64,000 nt of DNA from Marthasterias glacialis (GCA_911728455.2 OU452226.1:15703938-15767937), one strand, 5' to 3'. Numbered from the stretch's first letter, positions 19,733 to 31,598 are shown. Program-made: numbers and translations. Notes: a model not told the origin generated them from the sequence alone.

Positions 19733-20072
19733 TAAAGCCCCAGCCTAATATTGGTAAAGTGTATGTAAATGCCTTCATTCTTTGCACAAATCAAGATATA
19801 TGTTACAAAACCAACCTGCTCGTGTCGCTGTTTCATTTGCGAGAGATACGGTCAAAATGCATTCTGCGTTTTTGTACGCATTTTAAGGCTCTTTTGGTCT
19901 CATGCATTGAAGATACTAATTCATTTATTACTCAAAAACAATAACACTTCAGGCAGAAATGTTTCAAGGAAAGATTTCAACCATCATTATCTCTATACCG
20001 TGTAAGGTATATGTAAATCTGTGGACATTTTATGTTTTTTTTTCTTTTTGACCAATGTTGAGCCAGGCTTTA
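19733..20072. repeat. AAAGCCCCAGC/TTGGTA repeat family, copy 3
   Basis: It starts AAAGCCCCAGCC, then TATTGGTAA, and ends ACCAATGTTGAGCCAGGCTTT, roughly inverted termini. The interior shares CACTTCAGGCA, TATACCGTGTAAGG and AATCTGTGGACA with the other copies. Confidence 0.6.
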
Positions 20073-20261
20073 ATTATGTACTATTCTTTTGCACAACACT
20101 TTTGGGCAAACATTCTCTTCTTGAAGGAATGCTGATTTATTTTCACACGGTTATTGTTCGTGGCCTACGGTAGGCTACTTGAAGCACGCGGACAACATTG
20201 GTAATTGTCTAAGACCTGTTTACTCCCATATTATACGACCCAGTATATACATAAAATAACA

Positions 20262-20540
20262 AACCTGTGAAAGATTTCAATCAGTTCTAGAAGTCACGAG
20301 AAAATAGTGACAAAAAACCCCTTATAATTACGTTTTCACTGATTTCAAACGTCGGGTTTTAGACGTGCGAGATCAAAACCAATTGTTTTACTCGTTTCTC
20401 GAAAAATATAGCTTTTCAGGCAAAATTATTCCAAGGGGAAGTTTTCCACAATAGCCATTTTTATACCATGTAAGTTATGTGCAAATCTGTGAATGTTTAT
20501 ATTTTCAATCTTAATACTGTGCACACCCTTAATTTTCTTA
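20262..20540. repeat. Dispersed palindromic-repeat family (TTTATACCxTGTAAG family), copy 4
   Basis: Blocks AAACCTGTGAAAG, TTTTCAGGCA, TTTTTATACCATGTAAG and GTGCAAATCTGTGAA are in the same order as at 12.0 and 36.5 kb. Confidence 0.6.
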
Positions 20541-20575
20541 CGCAGGTTTTTGTTTTTCATTAAAACTCAAACAAT

Positions 20576-20841
20576 AGACCGATCCATTAAGCCACTCCCA
20601 CTAAACACATTGACCAATCACATAATTGGCTGCATCATCACTGTACACGTGGGCAGCACAATGTGCGTCTCTTCAATGCCACACTGCACGACATGAACGC
20701 GCGCGCTGTAAGTACGCGCACACATGCTGACATTTTCCAATAGCTTTTTTTAGCGTGTCGGACTTTTGTCGGACTTTCGGTGGCGTACCCAAGGCTGTGA
20801 TTGGTCAACACGTTATGGGGCGGGGCTTAATGGATCGGTCT
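20576..20841. mobile_element. MITE with ~49-bp inverted termini (AGACCGATCC)
   Basis: It starts AGACCGATCCATTAAGCC and ends GGCTTAATGGATCGGTCT. Imperfect inversion continues to TTGACCAATCACA / TGTGATTGGTCAA. The interior is CpG-rich (GAACGCGCGCGCTG). Confidence 0.8.
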
Positions 20842-20987
20842 GTTGTTGATGCCTCACGTTTTGAACATAGCAGGGGCCCTTTAGCCTTTGAGAAAGACCC
20901 TGCTGGGGTCGAAACGTGAGGCTATTAATAATTTGTTGCATTTATACAACATGTCCTTTTGGTTGGTAGGCACTTTGCAACAGCTAA
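20842..20987 (+). mobile_element. Probable Penelope-like retroelement end fragment
   Basis: The segment holds GACCCTGCTGGGGTC, a short hairpin, followed by GAAACGTGAGGC. A hairpin followed by GAAAC is a hallmark of Penelope-like ends that carry hammerhead motifs, but the CTGANGA half of the core is poor here. With the MITE before it, the block is bracketed by a 19-bp direct repeat (20547-20565 and 20988-21006). Confidence 0.4.
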
Positions 20988-21232
20988 TTTTTGTTTTTCA
21001 TTAAAAGCTCAATGTGCTCAGTTAATGACCAGTTCTCGTACAACGAAGTGTAAAATTGTAGCAATACGCAGTACTTAAACAGCGCCTGATCGCACCTGGA
21101 CGGTCGTGTCACTGCGCTCATTGACGGCTGGTTTGCTGAGCTATGTTTTGAATTACAAGACAACATTACCTTATTAAGGGTTTATAAAGGTGGCGCATCG
21201 CTATCTGCTGCCAACCATGCCAGAAAAGAAAC

Positions 21233-21640
21233 CGGGGAAAATCCCTTTTCTTAATTAACTTAATTAACGATAAGGGTACCGGGTTATTTACACAACACAC
21301 GGGACCTGCGGCTTCACGTCCCATCCAAAGGACGAAGCCATACTGTGGTCGATCAAGTGTCTTGCTCAAGGTCACAGGTGCCAAGAACAGGACGCGAACC
21401 CACAAGGTCACAACCCCAGAACCTAAGGTCCAATTTCATACAGCCGAGTAAGCACAAAAAGTAGCTAAGCACAACGGCCCAAAATGTCATGTCACATGTA
21501 CAATCTGTGACTGGTTTCCTGTTGCTGTTGTTGTTGTTATTGTTGTTTTTGATAAGCAGAGAACTTTAAGCAATATTTTCAGCTCAAAATAGCCCTATGA
21601 AATTGGGCCCAGTGCTCTAGACCGCTCGGACACTTCACTC
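21233..21640 (-). mobile_element. tRNA-Leu-like SINE split by a nested MITE
   Basis: Minus strand: an A box (GTGTCCGAGCGGTCTAGAGC) at about 21608-21637 and a B box (GGGTTCGCGTCC) near 21391-21402 belong to one tRNA-like head, interrupted by the MITE at 21427-21610. The body follows (TTGAGCAAGACACTT, CTTTGGATGGGACGTGAAGC), a conserved SINE core found in many marine invertebrates. Confidence 0.75.
21427..21610. mobile_element. MITE, GGGCCCAATTTCAT family, nested in a SINE
   Basis: It begins GGTCCAATTTCATACAGC and ends CCCTATGAAATTGGGCCC. The interior has GCTAAGCACAAC, CATGTACA and GTGACTGGTTTCCTG, and an imperfect GTT run. It interrupts the tRNA-like head of the SINE around it. Confidence 0.75.
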
Positions 21641-22119
21641 CCGATGCACACAGTCTACGTCAATTCAGGGCACAATAATATCGTGGCGCTGCTTGCTGTG
21701 GTAATTTTTAAGCAAAAATCGGCGGTTATCGAGGCAGAGGGAAATGAAATTTGCTCTTGTGCACGACTGTATTTCACAGTGTTAAAAGTGAAACTGTTGT
21801 TACTGGTCTCACATGGTTTCCTTGGATGTTCGCTGTTAACTATACCGGTGGTTGAATAATAGTACGGTACTGCCACGGGAACCAGTGTTGTGAACTTGGG
21901 CATGAGAGACCCCCCAAGTCTTAAAAAAACAAGACAGTGGCTGCTGTGCGCAATACTTGAATATGAATCGGCACCGGTGTAGGTGAACGTTCAAAGTGTT
22001 GTGATGTGGCGTCTATATAGCAAGGTTTAATTTGTATTCTAGTTTAAACTGTGAAAATACACACAACTCAGCTCGGGTACCAGTATGGGTTGGTTTCCAA
22101 TCTAGTGAAGTTTTGCGGA

Positions 22120-22330
22120 GACACAATGTACATGAAAACTCTCTTTATGAGTTGTTTATGGTTCTGAAAAGAAACCGAGTGGTGTGAAAACTCGACGGTT
22201 TGATCATTATGCTCTGGTCGTCCTCAGGAGACAGCATTCTCCTGAAGACAATCAGATCATACTGATCGAAACGTCGAGTTGTCAAACCGTCGATTCTTTT
22301 CGGAACCGCTACAACTCATAGAGAGAGATT
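22120..22330. mobile_element. Foldback element with outward histone-type hairpins
   Basis: Inverted arms run ACTCT...TATGAGTTG to CAACTCATAGAGAG, with CGACGGTTTGA / TCAAACCGTCG further in and a central TCAGGAGA/TCTCCTGA hairpin. The arms hold hairpin-like GGTTCTGAAAAGAAACC (minus, 22160-22176) and GATTCTTTTCGGAACC (plus, 22292-22307). The 9838-9900 fragment is the same family. Confidence 0.65.
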
Positions 22331-23274
22331 TATGTACGTGGTGTCTTCGTGAACCTCACTTATGTTGGTTTCCATTGACGCATATTAAAATTACATTTAA
22401 CGAGAAACTCTGCGTTGCATCGGTAATGACAGACAATTAACCACAGATGACTAGATTTACAGCTAATGGGAAATTGTGTAAGTTTGTGTGTTTTAAAGGG
22501 AAATTAAAAAGTAAAATTTATAATTTTAAAACAGAAGAGGGCCCGTTTGAAGTGAAACAACAAGAAATTCCGAGTTTATCGAAAATAATGTTAGCTTAAA
22601 AATGCACTAAATTTTAACTAATGAAGCATACTTCTCTACAATTAAAATATTCAGTTAGATTTCTGTCATCTCCAAATAAAGGCATTTCAGGTAATTCTAA
22701 AAGTCGGCACATCCTTTGAAGAACACGATATCGATGTATTTTTTTTATTACGATGTTGTCGCGATTGCTCCATTTGAACGGCAACCGTAGTTCAAGAAAA
22801 TGTAAAAAAGATAACCAAGGATATGAGTACCTGTATACTGCTGTTTTTAGAATAGTTCAGTCATTTAAATTGATTGGCTATTAAGATGTTTATTCTTCGA
22901 CGAATTTTGAAAACCAATATCACAGAAATGACGCCAGCCATCACTGGCTTTTTTGGTTTTTTGGGGCGATTCTGTTCTCATCCAAAACTAAAGACGAACA
23001 CCCCTTTAACGATGTCACAAACTAACCTTCAATTGATTAAACTAATTTAACGCTTAGTTTACCTTCAGTTTTGCCACGGCCGCTTCTATTAAACACGAAT
23101 AAAAATAATGATAATAGTGTTCACCTCATTTCTTGAGCTAGACTGTAACCTTGGGTGGCAGAAAAACAGTTTCTCTAGCTTTGCCCTTTAGCCACGTCAT
23201 TGTATAATTGTTTACTCTCTCGTGAATTTACCACTACATTTTGCCGCCACAAATTATTTGCATGCTCAGAATGA
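22331..23274. other. Intergenic, no identifiable feature
   Basis: AT-rich, without recognisable coding, RNA or repeat-end motifs. Confidence 0.35.
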
Positions 23275-23652
23275 CACGTAGGGGACTTTTATGTCTGAAA
23301 AAGAAGACTCTGAGAAATAATGTTCTTGAGATGTCAGACCACTTATTTAGGAAGCTTATTTGCTTTTTACTGTGTGATTCAAAAAACCTTAAATTTGCCT
23401 CTCGGAAATACAACCAGCAGAACCACACTCTACATAGAAATATACGGTCCGCCATTTTATGGACTCAATTTGGTTCTACAAAATGGCGGACTGTGTGCTG
23501 TCACGAAACTAAACAAAAACCACACAATTTCAAGGGATATTTATGTGAATAATTATATTCTACTTGTGAAATATCTTTCCAATCATATTCATTTTACATC
23601 AAACGCTTTTTATAGCCCAATAGCGCCCAATCTGAAGGCAATGTCCCTTTAA
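23275..23652. mobile_element. MITE-like family with central CCGCCATTTT palindrome, copy 1
   Basis: It contains CACTCTACATAGAAATA, then CGGTCCGCCATTTTATGG, then ACAAAATGGCGGACTG, then TGTCACGAAACTAAAC, and ends AATGTCCCTTTAA. The same blocks are at 39170-39494 and, reversed, at 46520-46946. The left end is approximate. Confidence 0.65.
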
Positions 23653-25706
23653 GGGTTTTTGTCTTGTAGCACCAGGCAATTATAAACATTCAAGAGCTTG
23701 AAACAAAATTGTCTCGAAAGTGACAACTTTTCCAGAGAAAATACTCCTGTCGTCAATATATAAATTTTTCATTTCATACATGAATTCAAAAAGTGACAAT
23801 AAACTTACGTCACAGAGTACGTCCAATACGTTATGCCTACCCCGACGAAACGTTCGATCTGAGCAATGCTGTCATTTGGAAATGAAATGACAGGTAAGAA
23901 CTTCGTGGAAAGTCGATCCATTTCCACATTCCATCCACCGTAGAGTCAATACAATAAATCGATAAGCACTTTTGCGACAGTCCCCGGAATCAAAACAAAA
24001 TGGGTAAAATTATTATTCAACAGGATTGTAACTCAATCTCGATTTCTAAGCTAGATAGTGGGTGAATATTCGAACCGGCATCGAAATATAAATATATATA
24101 TACATTTTTTCTTCTTCTTCTCCTGTCCATATACAAACGCTTGTACATTTTATCTCAAAGTGGACTGCTAATATAAATCCAATTTCAAGATCCCTACACG
24201 TCTTGCATTATATGTTCACCCAACCAACAGGAAGCCTTTCAGACAAAATCCTCCAGGGATATTGATAAAAATGTATAAGACAGTACCTCTTATTAAGGGA
24301 ATTTGAAACAGTCGCAGAAAAAAAACGTTTTTTCTTTGCGGTTTGCGATGGTAGTCCATGGACATAATGAAAATGCGCATAGCGATGTGTTGGCACTGGA
24401 TAATTATAATCGAATGGGTAGCAGCTGTTGACGTTTCGATTAGTAGGTCTTCAGTATTCCGGACAGAACTGGTCGTAGGTTAGTGGACCATTCTCATGTT
24501 TTAACCTATGCAAAATAGTAATGTGTGGGTCGATGTGCCTTTTGCCTCTTGCCTGTCTTTTTTCGTTTCTTTTGAAACAAGGTCCAGAGCTATTTGTATC
24601 GTCCCGTCCGGTATGTGCATGTTTTTTTTTTGTTCTTGTCCTTCAAGTTGACTGTTTCGACCATGGTTTGACTGTGTACCCTTTTTCGTTTTCGTTCAGA
24701 GGACCACAATAGAAATAAGTCTTTGACTTTTGGTGTTATTCTCGGCAAAAACAATTTTTTTCTTGCGCTGTTTTCTAGTATTAATTTTGTTCTTCTTATT
24801 TTCATCTCGACTACGGTACGTCAAAATTTGTGTGTATTTGAATGTATCCTCTGTGCAGTCTGCCAATCAAATCAAAGTCAAAATCAAATCAAATCATTGC
24901 AAGTATTCGAAAAGGATTTTTTTTTTATTTTCAAAATGTTCACAAATGATTATGTTTTGGTGTTTTATACAGCTTTAATGAAAGGAAAATTCGAACCGAC
25001 TCCACTCCACACTCTTCAAACAACATATTGGATGGCATACTTCATCACCCGAGCACTTTTGGCCTCAGTGTCTTATATCAAGTCGTAATTTTTCTCCAGG
25101 GGGGAGAGAGAGCTCCACGTGGAAATATTTCCCGGGGTTTTGGCTCGCGGGTACAAATTTGGCTCTTTGAACTTCTTTCAAATAAAAGCATCGGTCGTTT
25201 CCGAGAACGATTTCTCTTCAAAGTGTTGTTGGTATTTGAGAAATGGCGTCACGAAGGGACGCAACATAAAATATTCAGAGAACAGAAAGGTATAGCGCCT
25301 ACCTGGAATTCATCGTTGCGCACAGACAGGACATTAATAGCACATCGAATATTTTGCTTGCTCTGCTGTGCTGTGCTCGCCCATCGCCAAGGTTTGTTTC
25401 CATATTAAAGTCGCAAGCGGTAAAGGTATGATGTTCGATTCGGTAAAGGAAAAAACGCAACACAAGAGTACCCGAGTTGGGTCCGCTCAAAATCCATTAA
25501 GGGAATCCTATAGTAATCTCATAGATACCTCTCGCGGAGAGGAAGCAAAAATAATGATTTAGTCATTTTATTCTCCCTTTTACTGGTTAAAGTCATCTTT
25601 AGAGTATAGTTTCTCAGAATCTTAAATATATCACTGTTGATTTATCCTGATGGACGTGCTCGAAGTGTTTCAGTGGATTGTTGATAACAGCAATGTAGTC
25701 TCCATT
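23653..25706. other. Intergenic, no identifiable feature
   Basis: It holds a (CAAAT)n-like run near 24865-24895 and T-rich stretches, but no supported gene. Frames at 24723-25088 and 25028-25408 are about 120 codons, low in complexity and overlap each other. Confidence 0.35.
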
Positions 25707-25859
25707 GCCCCTTTTCGAAACCAAGGCATGAGCTTATAGGCTCCGGCTTGGGCTCCGTCAGTCATTTTGAAAACGTTCACTTTCGGTGCAGAAGTTCAAA
25801 CAGGAGGACGGTGCCTAAGCTGGAGCCGAAGCCTGTGCCGTGGTTTCGAAAACGGCCCA
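25707..25859. mobile_element. MITE with GCCCxTTTTCGAAACC termini, copy 1
   Basis: It starts GCCCCTTTTCGAAACC and ends CCGTGGTTTCGAAAACGGCCC. Shared blocks with 49909-50067: GGCTCC, TCAGT, ATTTTGAAAA, GAGCCGAAGCC. Confidence 0.75.
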
Positions 25860-26266
25860 CGTTAAAAGCTGTAGCAGTTTTCCCTGAACACATGCTGTAG
25901 AAAAATTGATTCAAACAGCACATGTACGTGTTTTCCTACAGTGTTAGTTGTGTCATGTGGCGTACAAGCCGACTTTACCGATGGCATAACCCAAAGAGTC
26001 GTATCAGTAACGTATAGCGTTTTACCAACATCACTGATTATGTACAGTACCATATATATATCCTGAGACTGTACCTTATCTTGATTCAAAGATAGTAAGC
26101 CAACTATTAAACATTACCATTTAAAAGCATACCATGGTTGCATGGCTTCACTGTTCCCAAAACATATCCCAATACAACATCTTTATTCAAATAGAGTTTA
26201 AAGATCCCGGTAGCATCAGCTTCCCCTATTAGCCCTGGAGGCCTCTCACTTTCGTAAAAATACTAC

Positions 26267-26534
26267 AGAATCTGAAATGACATTATGGAAAAGGAGAAGG
26301 GGAAAAATGGGGTTGCGTGACAGTGGATAATGTTAGGGGAAACTGTAGCCTCATAGTATACAGTACTCTTCCTCTGTGCTGTACACAGATCCTCATAATC
26401 TTGGACTCGGGTATAATGTGTACAGTACAGAAGATGAGTTAGGGCTACAGTTTCCCCCCGCATTATCCACTGTCACGCAACCGATTCTTCTTCTTCTTCT
26501 TCTTCTTTTTCTCCATAATGTCATTTCAGATTCT
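26267..26534. mobile_element. Foldback element with ~85-bp inverted arms
   Basis: The left arm (26267-26349) and right arm (26445-26534) pair: AGAATCTGAAATGACATTAT/TCATTTCAGATTCT outside and GTGACAGTGGATAATG/CATTATCCACTGTCAC inside. The right arm has a (TTC)n expansion at about 26485-26510. The ~95-bp loop has its own short inversion (TGTACAGTAC). Confidence 0.8.
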
Positions 26535-26845
26535 ATTCCGCCATCCATCAACCCCAGAATGTTAATTCCTAATCGTCCCCTCGACTCTGATTTATACTGG
26601 ACTAGCATTAGTTGCAGAGCGGTACCGGTACGTGCCTGCAGCCCCGAGTCCATTCGGTTAATTATTAACTCACGAGACCTTCTCTCCTTAATAATACAAA
26701 AAAAAAATGGCCGGTAATTAAAACACTAAACCGAAATAAATTATGAAAATGTAATATAATGCGGCACTATCTAAAAAAAAAAAAAACTAAAAAAAAACCC
26801 CGCAATAGCTACACTTGCACTGCATGGCAGTACAAGGGATAGGAA

Positions 26846-26895
26846 CAGCGCTGTATTTTTTATTTTATTTTATTTTATTTTATTTTATTTATTTA

Positions 26896-26949
<54 letters not shown>

Positions 26950-26960
26950 GGGGGGGGGGG
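26846..26960. repeat. Low-complexity (TTTTA)n / poly-T / poly-G run
   Basis: TTTTA units pass into TTTA units, a run of about 35 T and then about 12 G. The lengths are likely to be unreliable in any assembly. Confidence 0.95.
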
Positions 26961-27650
26961 GTTGAATAAGTACATCGGCCTGATAGCTACACGTCAATAT
27001 ATTATTTCGTGACAACTCAAAAATAAATTTATTTGAAAGTCCACTTGTTCGGGGACAGAGAAATAAATTACAGAGGATACACGGACAGAACAATGAAGTG
27101 TAATGCCGAGTGGGAATATTATATGGATTATCTATAATATTGTTATGAAAAATTAATCGCTAGGCTTGATGTGATCTTCTCTAAATTATACGAGGGACTG
27201 GCAGTGTGAAATCGGTGGGGGTGGGCGGGGCGCGGAAGGGTTTGGAAATACTGAATGCTAAACATTTAAACATTTCCTTTTCAAGTAAGGATGTTGATCT
27301 TCTATATCGGGTACAGTATTTCTACCCGGCGATTTTATCTCAATTTCAACCAGTGATGTTATTCATGACGCTCGGATAAAACATGCAAACATTCACTGAG
27401 GAAACAGACCAGAAACTGTTCGCCGCGACCACCTGTCCGATGTAGAAGGCTTGTACATAATGCATTCCTCTCTGCTTTGTAATTTGTTTGTATTTCAAAA
27501 ATGTTTCTATATTGCAGTTCAGTGCATAAGTATTTCATGGAATAAATATAGATTTAGGTATGGTGTGTGACTATACAAGTTGATGATGCTCACAATTCTG
27601 TCTTCATTACATGAATGCGCATAATTAGGATGATGATCATATTTTTCTTG

Positions 27651-27820
27651 TTGGTTTTTATACTCTAACACTGATGTGCGTCGAGTGCGGTATATTTCGT
27701 GCTTACGAGTCCTGCCGGTGGAAAAACAAAATCCACAAGTTACCCCCGGTGGGATTCGTATCCATGACCCCCGCAATATACAGCAGCAGATGTCCCACTA
27801 GACCACAGAGCGTTTTAGGG
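27651..27820 (-). mobile_element. tRNA-derived SINE, minus strand
   Basis: Minus strand: A box TGGTCTAGTGGGACATC, then B box GGATACGAATCCCACC about 40 bases on, then a body with TTTTGTTTTTCCACCGGCAG. The spacing is right for a tRNA head, but the ends do not form an acceptor stem. Confidence 0.65.
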
Positions 27821-30588
27821 CACTCACTGCTTGTGTAAGAACTCGCACAAAGTTCCGGACAAAAATGAAGAAATTTCAAAATAATGTATTGGATGAACGG
27901 CAGTGGCGAATTGAGGGGCTGGAGCGGGAGTACCCCACCCCCTTATTTTCGCCGAGTGCAAAAAAAAAAAAAAGAAAAAAAAAAAAGGAAATGGAATGAA
28001 AGATAAATAAAGCGAGTTTATAATGTCAAAATAATGTGTAAAACGCTTCTGATATGTCATAGATTGCACTGGAGATCATCTACTGTTTCAAACATTTCTG
28101 GGGGCCCTTAAGCGGGCCTCGGATCCCACGCCATAAGGGCCTTGCGCTTCGCATTTCCTATGATAGGAATTTGGTGGTAAACCCAGAGATGGAACTGACC
28201 AATGGTTTGGAACTTCCTATACGGGCTTTTTATTTAATTGCCTCTCAGTATAACACTTCATCCATAGATTAGCATTTGAAATAGATCAGATCACCAGCAT
28301 ATGTACTTTGGGATTACTGAAAATGTTCAACTTGGAAATTAGCCCTCAAAGTTTGCGCACCCCCGTTATCTGGAAAATCCTGGATCCGCCCCTGAGTGGT
28401 GTTTTGGTTGAAACCGATTCTGCAAGGCTGGTGTTAAGTGCTCTAGACATTGTTGTGACACTCCTTTGCCAGTAATAACTCGTTTTAATTAAGAGGGACA
28501 ATGTACACCATTCAACGTTTAATAACAACACTAATAGAACAAAAAATGAAGGCCACATCCGCGGGAAAAATGTCATCATATTTCATGTTACAATAAGACA
28601 GCAGCGGGAAAGGTCCTTCAGTCACGACGAGGGGAAACAACATGTTGGTCAAACGATAAATTGCCATCGGTAATTAAAACGCATCGGGGCTTGAATGTTG
28701 TTCTTCCTTTCATATAAACATTGATGTGAAAAAAAATATGTAAAAAAGTCATAAATAAATGATAAAAAATACAGGAGAACGCAGAGATGAAAATAGACGA
28801 AAAACACACAAAGGCGTTTCATTTTGACCTTGTATTAAAGAACAATATTGACTGTTATCCAGTAAATAAGTGCATCAGGATGCACAGTGTTGCTTTTAAG
28901 ATGTCAAAATGTATTTATATCACACCTCAAATAGATATTAAAGCTTGAATGGCCGAAATAATTGTTTACAAATTTTGTTTACTCCGAACAAATTTTGACA
29001 GAAGGGGATGATGCTGTTTCGAAACAGAGACATACACTCACATATGCCACACAGATAATGCACAAAATATATATAACATGCAAAATTGTTCGTACATGGC
29101 TGATGGACGTGAGATAACGTTTTTAGTTTTTAAATAACTACCACTTTAATATAAATGGCGATACCTTAAATAAAAGCTTGTTACTTTCTGGATATTTTTC
29201 GATAAAAACAGCTATTTAAATATTAGATCTAAATTTTGGGGTCAAATTGGCCAAAAATCTGACCTAGCATCTGTAATTTCCATACGAATTTATTATAATG
29301 TATGTAAATAAGGTGCAGCCATCTTTTTTTTCTTTCTTCTTCTGCTTCTTTTTCCTCTCACATTCAAATAAGCATTAAATCAAACCGAGGCTTGATGGGT
29401 ATAAAATGTCTCTCTGAGGTATGCTGGGAAATATAGGTTTCCCCCTGCCATTTCAACAAAAATTCAGTCCATTTATTACCTGGCTCATTCAGTTTCGTTT
29501 GGAAATGAATGCTCCGTTGCATCATCATTCAACAGTCAAAAGTAATTCGATTTCATGAGTTTTGCATTAACTGGTTGAATGAGATCATTCGAATTCATCA
29601 GGAAGATCGTTTAATTTCGCAAAAGCCAACAGGAAGAGGCTGGTCGACCGTTCAATGTCATCAAGTGTAAATAGGTAGTGGAAAAAATTCAACTGCAGAA
29701 TGGTGAAAAATGTAGTCTTGAATTATGTCTATGAATAAAACAGAATGACCGACACGAGCCTGAATGAGAACAACGAAACAATGTGCGCCCGAAAACAAAT
29801 GCAATAGCAGCTAAAAAAGAAACCATATAGTTTGAATGAATGAGGGAGTCATCCGTTAATATGAATGCGTTTTTAATTAAACTGAATCAATTAATTATCC
29901 CTGAAATTGATAGGGACAACCTACGTATAAACTGTAAGACACAGGAATCAGTACAAACTGCAGAGACTAAAGGTCTGGGATTATGAAATCATGCTTGTGG
30001 AAACCTTTCACTTAATGGATCCGCATTACACGCTGTCCCTTACATTATTAATTCCGTTCGAGGAGGACCGTGTTGTCCTCGTGCGTCTTTCTCCATCTCC
30101 CTCTTGCCCTGAATTATGTCCACGAACACGGCCAATGGACCAGTCAAGGCTTTCCACGCTCCTCGGAGATTTACTTTCAAGATTGATTGCACACGCAATG
30201 TTTGTCTTGAATCGGTGGCACCATGCCTGTGTAAATCCAGCGATTTATAAAGGCTTGAGATTGGGTATTTCGCTCCGTGGCTTGTATTACATAGGAGTCT
30301 TACTAGTTGGGTGGGCTTGATGTAATAAGAAATCAGTAGTCTTTTCTCAAGGTGGTTTTTAATGCATGTGGAATTGGAACACACCGGAAACCTTATAGTC
30401 GCTCGAGTGGCGCACCGTCTTAGTCGGGTTCCTTGAATAATTACAGTTTCCTGTTGAACTTTACAAATAGGTACCTGTCTATTTTTATGACAGTTAGTCT
30501 CGTCTCGTAACGTATAAGAAGAACTAACTTCGTGAAAAGGACTTGTAATAGATTCAGCGTGCGGCATCTCAGCTACATGAGAGGTACA
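27821..30588. other. Gene-poor intergenic block
   Basis: An A-run (27960-27985) and AT-rich sequence. A GGATCCGCCCCTGA phrase at 28383-28396 resembles repeat debris. Moderately complex, non-repetitive stretches at about 29470-29900 and 30000-30300 could be conserved noncoding DNA, but nothing in one sequence alone can show this. Confidence 0.35.
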
Positions 30589-30658
30589 TAAACATGAGAG
30601 GTACATAAGGCAGCTATACAATCATGATTATGTGGTTTGCCCTCGTGTAATTGAAAAA
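30589..30658 (+). repeat. Exact 70-bp direct repeat, copy 1
   Basis: Identical over 70 bases to 31529-31598, 940 bp away (starts TAAACATGAGAGGTACATAA). Flanks on both sides differ. The GAGGTACATAA part is also doubled just upstream (30581-30591). Confidence 0.9.
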
Positions 30659-31528
30659 TGGTGATTCAGCGTACGGCATCACAGCTACTTGCTCACACAC
30701 ACATGTAAAATGTTCCAATCAAAACCAGCCTTGGAGTCAAGTAAACTGGAAAAAAAACTAGGTTCGGTTCAACACGACATGCTAATCTGACCCGAATCTA
30801 ATCTCTTCTCCAAGAACACGTGGACATAACATTTCATCTGACTCACTGCAGTGGGATGCGGGTCCAGGTCAATTCTGACCCGATCGATCGGCCCAGCTCC
30901 TGCCTCGAACGCGTCGGTCAGTCATCAGTACCGTTTCGAAAGAACGGTATCAACACTACCGTATTAGCCCAGGGCCAAGCCAGAGTCTGAGGCGAGGCTT
31001 AGACCAGAATGACATATAACGACTAGATTGACATAATATAAGAGACACTGTAAAATGTAATAATAATAATAATAATGCGAATAGACTTCACAGAATAATA
31101 AAGATCACTTATCTAGTTCGCAGAACTATTAATTATTAATTGGCTAGCCATTCAGAGCAAACGCTAACAAACGTGTACAGAATTATTTTAAGCTAGGCCT
31201 AGCTTATAATAACATTAATATGCAGTTCTTAGGATCAGCTTAACCTTACCTTCTTACCTTCTCTCTTAGGTTAGCTTTTCTCTTTAGCTTAACGTGCGCA
31301 TGTGGTTCGCCTCCGTAGAGTAAAAAAAGTGCTTGTCTATGTCAAAGAACGTTCCTTTAACGAGTCATGCAGAGCTCGGGTGATGTGCCCCCCCCCCCCC
31401 ACGCCCTGAAGCAAGGCTCGGGTATTATGCATGCATGTGATTTGCATCATCAGAATGAAAACAGCACTTGTTTGTAGCTCACAGAATGGAATTTTCCTCT
31501 AAAAACCGCACAGAGCAAGGGTTTACAA

Positions 31529-31598
31529 TAAACATGAGAGGTACATAAGGCAGCTATACAATCATGATTATGTGGTTTGCCCTCGTGTAATTGAAAAA
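31529..31598 (+). repeat. Exact 70-bp direct repeat, copy 2
   Basis: Second copy of the unit at 30589-30658, with no mismatch. The 870 bp between the copies has no coding frame or recognised element ends; it includes a C run at about 31388-31401. Confidence 0.9.

Noticed and set aside
22200-22290. Hammerhead ribozyme in the foldback (CTGAAGA ... GAAAC)
   Set aside because: The stem II closing pair is missing and the putative core lies inside a longer perfect-looking palindrome, so the match is likely fortuitous.
30040-30621. 193-codon minus-strand frame
   Set aside because: No domain, no splice support, and it overlaps an open plus frame; length alone is not enough.
30589-31598. LTR-retroelement with 70-bp terminal repeats
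   Set aside because: The repeats are far too short, lack TG...CA ends and enclose no coding sequence.
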